This document shows positions 36,349-46,835 of a stretch of 64,000 bases of DNA, piece by piece. The DNA is from Rosellinia necatrix. Lineage: Eukaryota; Ascomycota; Sordariomycetes; Xylariales; Xylariaceae. A model generated the notes under the pieces. It did no database searches. It was given only the letters and a program-made list of their open reading frames with translations, and was not told the origin of the DNA. The stretch is from contig JAGYVD010000002.1 in NCBI GenBank assembly GCA_021209875.1, positions 2,294,001 through 2,358,000 on the forward strand, given 5' to 3'. Made by a program: the position numbers and the translations under genes. How positions within the stretch are numbered: position 1 is the stretch's first letter; every line of letters begins with the position of its first letter.

Positions 36349-39300
36349 CTCGAAAAGCCTTTATTCAATTGAAAGTCGGGAGGGCATCTGGCTTGGCGCA
36401 ATGTTATCTGTGCTAATTCGTTAGTCTAGGCGCACGAGGAAGGGGTTTTGCACCTTTGAGCACACGTGTAGGGAACAATTCATGGGGATGAGAAACGAGC
36501 TCAGATTTAAGTGACGAGTAACCACTTGGTACTTGTGATTGTTGTTGGCATAAACACTGAAACCGATGCCATCACATCTGTCTTCAACTAGATTTTTGCC
36601 CCAACGATAAACGAGAGAGGGAAGCGGCCAAATAGCATTCGCCTATTATTCAATATGTGCAGTGCTCACCATGGCCCAAAGGTACCCTAACCAACTAGCT
36701 CAGGACCGTGATATCGTATAAGCGCGGATACAAACCGCAGCCAAGGGGCGCCCCCGACACAGAGCCCTCCCCCAACGACGCGAGCTTGGCAAATACAGGA
36801 GAGGGTGCGGTTGCAAGAGGTTGAAAGCTTACCGAGACTATGCAGACCACAGACAATTCGTCGAAACAAGATGTATTGCAACTAGCCGTGTGCCGACTAT
36901 TTGCAGCCAATTGGCATGGTTGGAAAACTTGTTGAATTGATTATCACGGCGCAGGTAGAACCGCAGAAGATTGAATCTCTTTGTGCAAGCCGAGGGCGCC
37001 TGGACCTCAGACAGGCCCGGGATGAACGACCTGTATATCTTGAATGAAAGAAGGACTCCCGCCCGGCTGTTGATTCCTAATGCGCGACAATAGTCGAACT
37101 ATGTAGCTATTGAGTGTCTCGCGTGATTGAAGCGGGCGTACGGTGAGCGGTCGGACGGATTGCGCGAGGCGATGTGTAGTCGCATATATTTCCGATTTGG
37201 CGCTCAGGACGGGAGTAGGAGGAATCAGATGGCGGGCGTCCGCACCCGATAGGCAACAGCTTTATTCACGAGAAGCGGAGGGCAACAGGAAGACGAGAGG
37301 GGAATGACGCAGTGGGGTTGAGGGTTCGTGGAAGATGGCGATTGATGTGTTGAGTAGCTCCCCAACCAACTTCTGCAAATGCTATGACCCGAGATCACTC
37401 GGACCACCGATCAGTGATGGATAGTAATTAGAGGGAATACAGAAGGGCTCACCATAAGTAATAGGCAGGTAGGCAAGAGGTTATCGACGAGCGGCCAAGT
37501 GGATGATGAGAGATGAGAAGTGAGGTTTGCGCGATACTCGGGTAGGGTTGGAAGGGACCCGGTAGAGGTACCTAGGGAAGAAGTAGGTACGTGGTAGGTA
37601 AGGTAGGTACTAGGTAGGTAGAGAGGTACCTGGTCGGTCGAGGGTGGCAGGGTAGGTAAGAAGTATGCAGGATGCAGGTAAGTAATGGGAGGGAGGGTAG
37701 TTGGGAAATATCGGTATCTGAAAGGTTCATAGTCGAATCGTTGAGATGAGATGGGCAAGTCCCTACTTCGTGTCGAGCTCGTGGTTCGGCTCAAGTAACG
37801 TCAGCATTCCCATTGTCTAGGTATACCAGAGTCGCAACGCGACACGACACGGCACGGGCAGGGCAGGGCAGTCTCTTTCCACCTCGTTCGTTCATTGATC
37901 GCAGGACGAATTCAACACCCGTAAGGCATAATTGGGGCGAAACGCTTTTAATGGCACAGGTCCTGCAAGGATTCTAGCATGTATGTGCATGTATGTGCAT
38001 GTATGTAGAATTGAGTAGATACGAAGGGCGAACCAGAGGAATCTTGCAACAGAACTAGCATGTCCAATGACTATGTAGTGTCGTGGAACTAACGGTTACG
38101 GTTTTGCATGCGGCGATGTGACCCAAAGATGCGACCACCAACATGAAAATGAACTCTAGAGCCAACACGCGCGCGCGAGCAAGCATTGGGGTTATCCCAA
38201 CACGGATCTGTTCTATAGACCCGCACGTGACTCGGGGGTATTCAGTACCCTGTACCTCTATAATCTACGTGGGGTAAGTAGGTAGGTACCTAGCTCTAAT
38301 TACACTACGTACCAGCAGTTCCAGAGACAGGCAAGGCTTCAAACCTACCTCAAATTTAGATATATCCGACTTGTAAGAGATTATCCCTATTATAATAACT
38401 AAAAATATTTATAATAAGCTTACCTAGACAGGAGATAAGTAAATATATATATATATTCTATTTATATATATTTTTAGTTTAAAATAATAAAATAATTAAA
38501 AAGCGCAGTATTTATAGATTAAATACTTATATATAATCTTATTATACCTAGTAATAGTAGTAGTAGTATTAACGTCTAATCTAGGTATCTATCTTATTAT
38601 ACCTACCTACCTACCTGGTACCCGCCTAGAGCTACTTAGTACTAGATACCTAGGTAGGTAGGTAGGTACTTTACGCCTACATACATACCGTACCTAAATA
38701 CTTGTAGATAATACAGAGGGCGGGGGGAGGGGTAAAGGATCCACGGAGTAGGTACCTACTATGGTACCTACATAAAAGTAGGTATACACTAGATAAGCGA
38801 GGTGAGACCTCAAGATCCCACGCAAGTCAAGGCAAACCAAAACAGGTAAGACATATGACATCGAAAAATAAAAGAATATCTACCTAGGTACTCGAAGTTC
38901 CCACTACCTTCCCTACCTACCCAAGCTCACCGTCAGTACCTACCTATTGGAAAGCTTAAAGTACCCAGTAGTTGATGGAGGCACGTGTGCTACCTACAGG
39001 TAGGTAAGGTAACAGACACTTAACTGAGCAGTAGGTAGATGGTCTGCCAACGCTCAGAGGTAAATAAATATAAAGAGGGGTTTTCAGAGACGGCAGAGTG
39101 GTAAGAGTTACTTCGAGTTAATTTCGGAGGCAGTTGGTGGGTCCCTCCCTGGTGCAACAGCTGGTCGGTAGATAATTGATTCCTAAGCGACGATAGTTTC
39201 GAACAGTACGAGATTCGGTCTAGCGGCTTCATCCCATTAATCATTGGGTTATAAGTGTAATAGACAGAAGGTTTCCTCCCCCCTCGCACTTCTTTTCGGA

Positions 39301-39507
39301 AGAGCCCTTATCGAACTATTTTCAGTTGTGTAAACATCGTCAACCGTTGAGAAATAATCGTAACCGAACCATTATTTCATCGCTTCTTGAAAGGCCAATT
39401 AGGTATTTCGAAAGACGGCAACCTCCCTTTCGCCCCCCTTCGCTGATCTGATCCTCGTATCCCAATCCTATCGCATGGTCGTGCAACCAACAACATATTA
39501 ATTGGCT
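36349..39507. other. Repeat-rich gene desert of 3.2 kb
   Basis: Holds the divergent promoters of the SNF2 ATPase and glutathione synthetase. The middle has a GTAGGTAC-rich tract (about 37555-37665), a triplicated TGCATGTATG (37979-38008), several palindromic TACCTAGGTA tracts (38272-38300, 38601-38675, 38740-38800, 38880-38960) and an AT-rich island (38370-38580). The open frames here are translations of these repeats. Confidence 0.65.
38370..38580. repeat. AT-rich island, possible degraded repeat
   Basis: About 210 bases composed overwhelmingly of A and T, with TATATA runs and TTATTATA motifs, in a region whose flanks are of ordinary composition. Its right end carries one copy (38548-38590) of a 43-bp element that recurs at 50713-50755. 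This pattern fits a relic eroded by repeat-induced point mutation, but no coding remnant is visible. Confidence 0.5.
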
Positions 39508-41315
39508 ATGGCGAATTACCCGCCCGAGATGGCAGCCAGCGAAGGGGCCAGGCTAGCAGAAGTGACCAAGGACTGGGCGCTCGCCAACGGCCTCACAGTC
39601 CGGCCGCCTCCTGCCGTCATTGCCGCCGAGGCAGATCCGCATAGTGTACTAGCCGCCGCTGTCCCAGTGACCTTATTTCCCAGTCCGTTTCCCAAAGTAT
39701 GCTTTGAACAAGGCATCGCCGTGCAAAGAACGTACAACGAGCTCTATGCCTCGATTAGCCAGGACGAGGAGTTCTTGGCTCGGATGGTGAAGGAGTACGT
39801 TGTGATTCTTACCAGTCTTCCGGTGTTGTAGTGTTATATTACTACAGTAGTTAGATAGGCATCGCCGCCGTCTTTGGACTGACACATCATAGGATAGGGG
39901 GATAGTGACGATTTCATTACAGAGCTGTGGAAAGTCCACCTACGAGTCAAGGAAGAGGGATATGTCCAAGTATGCGCCCCCCTCCTCCCCCCTCTTTCCC
40001 CCCAACTACCTATCATCAGCGGAACCCGTGGCAGGTAACAAGTTAATAGCATAAAAGCCTGGGCTTATTCAGGTCGGATTATATGGTGCACCAGGACGCG
40101 ATTGGCTCTGAGCCTCAGATCAAACAGGTCGAGTTCAACACCATTGCCTCCTCCTTCGGGGGCCTCTCTCATCCCGAACCTCCCAGCTTCACAAGTCGGT
40201 AACCTGCGTAATCCTGACCGACAAGATACACCAAGCTAACAAGGTGCAGGCATCTCTCATTAGCCGAGTACCCTTTACTCGAGAAGTCGGTTCCAGGAGA
40301 TGCCCTCGATCTGCCTCCCAACGACAGCGCAGCAGGTTTGGCCGCGGGGATCCGCGAGGCCTTCGTCTCCTACGGCGCCTCGACCACTGGCCACAGCAAA
40401 TGCGTCATCTTCCTGGTCCAGGGCGGCGAGCGCAACATCTTCGACCAGAGGCACCTCGAGTACGCTCTCCAGTCCTCATCCTCCTCCTCCTCCTCCTCCT
40501 CCGCCGGCGACCCCGTGATCCCCGTGTTCCGGCTGCCGTTTTCCGAGATCTGCCAGCATACGCGCCTCGCGGAGGGCGCCGGCCGGCAGCTGCTGTACAC
40601 GCCGCCGCACCGCCCGCGGGCGGGTGACGCCTTCGAGGTGGCCGTGGTCTACATGCGCTCCGGGTACGGCCCGGGCGACTACCCCGACGCCGGCGCCTGG
40701 GAGGCGCGCTACCGCCTCGAGCGCTCGGCCGCGATCAAGTGCCCCTCGGTCCTGACGCAGATCGCGGGCACCAAGAAGGTCCAGCAGGTCCTCGCCACGC
40801 CCGGGACCCCTTCCGGCCCGCCCATCCTGGGCCGCTACCTGCCCTCGGCCTCCCCGTCCGCGCTGTCCGCCCTGGCGGGCACCTTCGCCAACATCTACCC
40901 GCTCGACGGCGCCAGCGCGGCCGGCCGCAGGGCGCGCGCGCTCGCCACCGACCCGGAGCTCTGCCGGGGCTATGTCCTCAAGCCGCAGCGCGAGGGCGGC
41001 GGGAACAACGTCTACCGCGCCGCGATCCCGCCGTTCCTGGCGACCGTCCCCGAGGCCCACTGGCCCTCGTACATCCTCATGGAGCTGATCACGCCGCCGC
41101 CGGTCCACAACACCATCCTGCGGAACGGCCGGCTGGAGGCGGGCGGGGTGATTTGCGAGCTGGGCATCTATGGTACTTGCATATGGGACCAGCAGACGAA
41201 GACCATTTCGCACAACGAGCAGGCTGGATATCTGTTGCGGACTAAGGGTGATCAGAGTGAGGAAGGCGGCGTGGCCGCTGGATTTGGCTGCATGGATAGT
41301 TGCGCACTTGTCTAG
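39508..41315 (+). CDS. Glutathione synthetase, 521 aa
   Basis: Exons 39508..39794, 39906..39969, 40050..40198 and 40250..41315 join in frame. The protein matches the eukaryotic glutathione synthetase family along its length: [84 protein letters not shown], and the ATP-grasp glycine-rich loop [14 protein letters not shown] near residue 410. It ends in [15 protein letters not shown], close to the family's usual end. It joins glycine to gamma-glutamylcysteine using ATP, the second step of glutathione synthesis in the cytosol. The third exon ends in a short divergent segment ([10 protein letters not shown]), so the 40198/40250 junction is the least certain. The last exon is strongly GC-rich compared with the first three. 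Confidence 0.93.
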
Positions 41316-41786
41316 GACAACGCACCCAGAGACAGGCACTGACGAACTCTACGTATGTGGATATAAATAGAATAGACTTGTAGCAAATTACTTACTACAA
41401 TGAAGAAATTATAGGCACATTGAGAATAGACGAACCAATAGGGTATAATAGCTTGAATTTATCTAACGCCATTAAACCGCCGGGTATTACGTCGAGCTTC
41501 GAATTGCCTGTACAACATTTGTCTCTTATTCGCGTCCGACCACCATAAGGAAAGAAAGCCCAGTCATACCCCCTCTTTCATAAACACTTACACACATAAA
41601 CAACGTAAAAGGGAATTATCGAGTGGAGTACAACAACCCCCCGGAAAAGGTCGGGTGCATCATGTGGAGGGGTTTTTTTTTTTTCTTTTCGGTTTGCTTT
41701 CTTCTATCGATCTCTCTACACGGCTATCTAGCCGGGGCATTCCATATTGTCAAATGCCGATGATTTGCTTGGTGGGTTCGAAGTCT
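41316..41786. other. Convergent intergenic region, no gene seen
   Basis: Between the 3' ends of the glutathione synthetase and mitochondrial SSB genes. A T-rich run lies at about 41670-41690. Nothing else is recognised. Confidence 0.6.
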
Positions 41787-42569
41787 TTACTCGGACGGTG
41801 TGCCACGACGGAGGACCTCGAGGTTTTCTATACCGGTGTACAGTAAGTACTGGCTCGCTCAGGAAAGTCATGCGTGCAGTGCTCAACGGCGGGGGGATAG
41901 GCTTACTCTGGTAGATGCTCAACCCTGATCTCGTCTTACCCTCAGCGTCGGTGTAAGTGTTCATGACAGCCTCGCCTTCGACATAGACAGTCGTACTGTA
42001 GAGAGCGACATAAAAAATTAGCCAAATCTCATTACAGTCAAACGTGGTCGGCCACATGGGAGTCAGTTTGTCTCAAGGTAGATTGTGAGACAACATGACA
42101 GGTCATATTCTTCCCCCACCCCACCACTCATTCTGCCCCAAGACAGAGAAGGGAAAAGAAAAAGGGCCAATAACTCCGCCACAGATGGAAACGCAGATGC
42201 AGAAGGCGCCAAATGCTGCAGCGCCCCTCACACGGACATGAAGAGAAAGAAAAGGCAGATCAAGACAGCAGGGACTTACCCCTTGGGCAGGCCAGTCAAG
42301 TAGTCCCTCCGCGGGCCCTCGTCGGAGAAGGCGGCGACGCGGAACCACGACGTGTGCCTGTTGTCTCGGGGCCCATCGCTGCTCGCAACGGCGTACTCGA
42401 TCATCTCCCGTCCGGTGCTTGTGGCCCTGACCTCGGGCGTCGCGGCGAGGTTGCCGACGAGGGTGATCTTGGCGATGTCGCGGCGCGCCGAGGAGGAGAA
42501 TGCGCGGTTCGCAGCCAGCAGACGGGGGGCGGCGGCGGCAGTGGCGAGGCGGCGGGCGGCGAAAGACAT
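41787..42569 (-). CDS. Mitochondrial single-stranded-DNA-binding protein, 139 aa
   Basis: Three exons: 42569..42280, 41995..41907 and 41827..41787, in frame (140 codons with stop). The N-terminus is a mitochondrial targeting sequence rich in Ala and Arg, ending in AFSSSARR. The OB-fold follows: ITLVGNLAATPEV, REMIEYAVASS, HTSWFRVAAF, YLTGLPKG, VYVEGEA and a short C-terminal strand with LEVLRRG. The family is bacterial-type SSB, yeast Rim1, which coats single-stranded mitochondrial DNA in replication. The last exon is only 41 nt. Its reading (KNLEVLRRGTPSE) restores the family's C-terminal strand, which supports the splice choice. The second intron starts at a GTAAGC donor. Confidence 0.93.
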
Positions 42570-44312
42570 CTTGTGGGAATTCCTTTTGCTGGTCTCGGTG
42601 TGAAGTTTTGGGATGACGTCGGGCGAACTTGCGAGAAAATTCGGTATGGAGGTCGATTGGTTGCTGCCCGAATTGGCTTGGCTGTTGAAATCTCCCCGGA
42701 GCTAGCTAGCGGTGGAAGCCTGCCCGAGACGACTGATATGCCGGACGGAGATGGAGCCTCGAGCGCACAGGTTGGGATTTGGAAATTAGACACAGGCCTT
42801 CTTCGCCGAGTGTGTTCCACGAACGGACTGACGCGACGGTGGAGATTAAGTCATCAAATCTGGTAACCAATCAGAATTAGAGTTGGATGTGCCTGCATAT
42901 CTACCTACAAAGATGGCAGTTCTGCCGTCGGATAACAGGTACTTATGTACCCCTAGGTACTTTAGGTAGTGCAGAAGAATTAGGCACCTTCCTACACCTT
43001 TCTATTTACCCAAATGGTAGGCACTGTAAAAATACCCAGGTAACCTACCTAGATCTGCAACCCCTTACAAGTATGTATCCGACCTAAGTGCTGGTGTGTA
43101 TATCCCAGGTTAATTTGCTCAAGTAGGCACTACGTTATGGTAACATTAGTCTACTTATCTGGGTGTGTGGTGTAATGAAATGGCACCTTGCTGAATGGAC
43201 GGAAAGGCCCCTCCCATCTTCTAGGTATCCCCTCGTTGCCTCATGCCGTTATGCTGTGATGTAGAACCCACCTGCGCTGTCCAATCACGACGGTCTAGTT
43301 TGCAGATGAGATGATCGTAGGTGGTCTTTGTAGCATTCTATTATTCATAATAATGAGATGGCCTATTGTCTTGTTTACATTGGTCAGAGGTCTGTTTCGT
43401 TGGTTAGTCGTTTAGTTGGTTGATTATTGCTGTATGTTTTGCATCTGAGAGGATTTAGACATTCCAAGTAGCGCCCGTGCTGAAGTATAGAGACTGTCCG
43501 CTATCGTAAGCAAGTAAGCACCTAGGTAGATACATTAGGTAGTATCCATCAACCAGAGATAGATAGCGCTTTACACAGGCATCCACTCACCAGGTGCCTA
43601 GGTAAGTACCTACCTTGAATCGAAGTAGGAATCAGGGCGTATTTGAGCTGGGAAGATCGCCTGCCTCGCCATACAGCTAAAATATGTAGTTAACGTAGAC
43701 AGGCACCCTCCCCTCTTCCTATGATGGTTATAGAGTGTTCAATGATTTTCGTATTTTTTTATCGACTGATCCATCTCTAATAGGACCAAAAAGGGCCTTT
43801 TTTTTTCTGGGGGGGGTTTTTTTTTTTTGTTGCCTGTTTTCTATTTGTTTGCGATCTCGTTTTCCTAGTCCTTCATATCTTGTTTTTCAGTCACCTGAAG
43901 AGACCCGAGCGAAAGGCATGCGTGAGCAGCAAAAGGAGATCGCTTACTAGCGTATCATCCCCGCTGAGTCCCGTGTTACCCTATGGCCAAAAATAGCTTT
44001 CAGTACAGCATGTAGTCGGATGATGGGTATGAGGGTGACTAGCCCATGGATGACGTCGAGGCTCATTTGTTTATCCCAACGTTTCATGTTCGTTTCTGTC
44101 GCCGTGACCATCCATATGTCGAATCTGACTATTCTCTAATCACCAACGACCAGGTGCTCGTCTGTCCCAAATCTTATCCCAGCAATTTCCTGGTAGGAAC
44201 GACTAATGAATGATCACGCCTTGTCGAGATCCCTCATTGCCTTAGCTATTGCATGTGAACGGGAGAGGGCGAGGGAGGGAAGATGATGATCGGGGATTCC
44301 ATAATTGACTCG
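42570..44312. other. Intergenic, 1.7 kb, no gene seen
   Basis: Holds the promoter of the mitochondrial SSB gene at its left end. TACCTAGGTA-type tracts lie at about 42900-43080 and 43510-43620. A homopolymer-rich T/G segment is at about 43798-43830. No coding feature is supported. Confidence 0.6.
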
Positions 44313-45977
44313 TCACCCAGTTGAAGGGGCATCGGGAGCCGCTTCGTCACGGCACCTCTTGCACATACACCAACCACCGAGGCTACCACTAGCCCACTCT
44401 CTGCGTTGCTGGACGGGAAGATTAATATCGCAATAGTGGTTGAGAATCTCCTCTCCACGCCGAATTCCTCCAGGGGCATTACCCATAACACGAGTCTCTC
44501 TAGCTCTTAATACCATCCTACCACCCCATTCCCACGTTACATTGGGGTCGCAGTCATGGTTGGCAAGGCACCAGAATGGATGCACGGCAGCTACGTCAGG
44601 CCGGCCATCTCGCGGATTCTTCCGAGCTGATGCTGTGCCTCGGAACTTGCTATACAGCGTATTGAAGACCCATAGATCGTAATACTCCAGCTTTTCATAA
44701 ATGTTGATGTTCATTTTTTCGATTATGTGCAGTGGCGTTTCGATGTTGTACTTGAAGGAGAAGGGTAAAGTCCATTCAGGAGGCGGGCCAGCATTGGGCG
44801 AGGGATTAATCTCATTAGCCTTTGTATCAACGAAATCTCCCCAGATGTATTTGATCTGGCTGACATCGAGGGGGTGTATCTTTTGATGGGCTGCCATTGC
44901 TAGTATGCGTGCGAGAAGTAAGAGGTGAAGAGCCGCGTCTGCTTCCTTGGGATCCGGATCTTTGGCAATTGAGTCAACGTCCTTCTCGCACACAGCTGGA
45001 TGATACAGTTGTTGGGCCTTTTCAAAACAATACTGGTCGCAAAAGACAGTATCGTAGCACTCCGGACAGTTAACCGCCTGAGAGTCCGCGCTTAACGGCG
45101 GTAGTTCACCGCTGCAAGCATCACAAACAGAGTCTTTCAGGCGGTTGTTGGCTGTCACCAAAGAATATTCGACCAATACATCCTCCCCTGGTAGAATGTC
45201 CTCCTTTGCAAATACACCGAGTTGGTTGCAAGTAGGTATTATTTCATAGTGGTCCGTCTCGCTCGCGTCCACCAGGAGGATAGGCAGTTGAGCAACCTTG
45301 ACGCAGCACTTAGGAGCCATCTTGGTTAACTCTTTATTCAAGAATTCTAGCGACTCGGCGGAAAATCGGTCGGGTTCGATGCAATTCCACGGGTAGATTT
45401 CTCGACGCACCATTCCCCAGTCGGGAAGATCATTGGGGCTGGATATATCACTGCGAGTTCTTCGTCTGCTGACTACTTGAATGTGCTGCATCGTATTTCT
45501 TAATTCCTGGTTATCCGGGGCCACGGCGAGGCCCCGTTCACAGAAGCGATAAGCACTCTTTAAACATCCGCACAAGAGTAAACTCAGTGCCAAGATTTGA
45601 AAACAGCGGACCGATAACAGCAAAGCGAGAGCCGCGGGGTCCCTCCCAGATACAGACTTCGCGAGGCGAATTCCTTTCTCTAACAAAGCGCCATGATCGA
45701 GCACATCGACGATAACTCCGTTTGCGTATTTAGCAAGAACCTCGGAGGCTATCTGGTGGTACTCGAAGCCGTCGTTGCAAATCTCATCCGTGAGGAGAAG
45801 GGCTCGGTAGGCATCTCCAGACGCCAGATCAGGATAGCCAAGGTCTGAATAGACGAGTGCGCGTTTCAAGTATAGAATTACGTCGTAAGGACTAGCAAGT
45901 AACTCTTGCGTCAACAACTGACGCTGGTGTAAGAGGGACTCTATCCGAGTGTCGCCCTCCTCCTCGGAATCGGCCAT
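44313..45977 (-). CDS. SET-domain (SMYD-like) methyltransferase, 554 aa
   Basis: Single exon from ATG at 45977. The N-terminal 150 residues are helical with TPR-like pairs (KRALVYSDLGYPDLASGDAY, then RFCERGLAVAP). The SET domain starts near GVFAKEDILPGEDVLVEY. A Cys-rich insertion follows (CDACSG, CPEC, CDQYC, HPAVCEKD), like a MYND-type zinc module. The catalytic core has NHDCDPNVTW (starts about 473) and GEEILNHYCD, with a post-SET CMCKRC near 537-542. This order (split SET with Cys-rich insert and post-SET cysteines) is that of SMYD-like enzymes. These methylate lysines on histones or other proteins; the substrate here is unknown. Asp replaces the common Ser/Arg in NHxCxPN. Confidence 0.88.
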   Translation of the reverse strand: MADSEEEGDTRIESLLHQRQLLTQELLASPYDVILYLKRALVYSDLGYPDLASGDAYRALLLTDEICNDGFEYHQIASEVLAKYANGVIVDVLDHGALLEKGIRLAKSVSGRDPAALALLLSVRCFQILALSLLLCGCLKSAYRFCERGLAVAPDNQELRNTMQHIQVVSRRRTRSDISSPNDLPDWGMVRREIYPWNCIEPDRFSAESLEFLNKELTKMAPKCCVKVAQLPILLVDASETDHYEIIPTCNQLGVFAKEDILPGEDVLVEYSLVTANNRLKDSVCDACSGELPPLSADSQAVNCPECYDTVFCDQYCFEKAQQLYHPAVCEKDVDSIAKDPDPKEADAALHLLLLARILAMAAHQKIHPLDVSQIKYIWGDFVDTKANEINPSPNAGPPPEWTLPFSFKYNIETPLHIIEKMNINIYEKLEYYDLWVFNTLYSKFRGTASARKNPRDGRPDVAAVHPFWCLANHDCDPNVTWEWGGRMVLRARETRVMGNAPGGIRRGEEILNHYCDINLPVQQRREWASGSLGGWCMCKRCRDEAAPDAPSTG

Positions 45978-46792
45978 GGTCAGTCAAATTAGTTGCCAGC
46001 TACTTAGGCGTGAAACCCACGCGCATTTGCGCACGCACGCGCCGAAATGGAAAGGCAAGCGGAGGTAAAAAGGGGTTCCCTCGCCAGAAACCGCCACGGA
46101 TGTAGCTCTATTGATAGATAGAGACGTCGGCCCGAGCGATATGCGTGCTTATATAACCTTGTCAGGCTATTTTCATGCTTCACTAGAGGAAACAGAGAAA
46201 GCAATGATAAACAGTGCAAGGTGAGGTAGCACGAGACGAGAAGAAAAGGGAGGGAGATGCCGATATCTGGTGGATACGCAGGGGTTAGTCAATGTTGTCG
46301 GTTGCGGGAAAGGGTTCTTGATGTGCAACACAACCGATCACACATGTGTGGCAGCTGGCGCCTGGGAATGGGAGGGATCGAAACATCAGTGGAGTACGTG
46401 AGAGTAGGATTCCCATGGTGGTGCCACTTGGAGGGAGGGGAGGGGGGGGGGAAGGGAACGGCAGCCAGGCATCGGCAACGGCAACGGCCTGGTAGCGTAG
46501 CTCAAAAAGAGGTTGGATACGGACGGGGAGATGTGAGTCTGTACCAACATACGAGATATCTCCACCCTGAGTACTTGGTACCCGGAGGTATGCGGTGATG
46601 CAGTCGATGGCGATGGAGGACGTGAATGCTCAACGCTGGCCAATAAGCACCTTGGGTTCTTGCTGGTTGGCTAGTAGACTGACTACCTACCCACCGAGGC
46701 AAGTGATGAATTAACAAGGTAATTAGTAACTGGGGGGGTTGGCGGCCAAAGTCGGCTGGTTGTGCGGATCAAGACACCGTAGACAGCGACTG

Positions 46793-46835
46793 AGAACGGG
46801 AACGGGAACGGGAGCGAGAACGAGAACGAGAACGA
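46793..46835. repeat. Hexamer repeat GAACGG/GAACGA
   Basis: About seven tandem six-base units, GAACGG changing to GAGCGA and GAACGA along the array. Confidence 0.9.

Noticed and set aside
37411..37794. A 127-codon Pro/Thr/Leu-rich frame on the minus strand
   Set aside because: It is read across GTAGGTAC repeats (TYLPS/LPSTYL in translation), so it reflects the repeat and not a protein.
40476..41339. A 287-codon minus-strand frame opposite glutathione synthetase
   Set aside because: It is the GC-rich antisense shadow of the glutathione synthetase exon and has no domain of its own.
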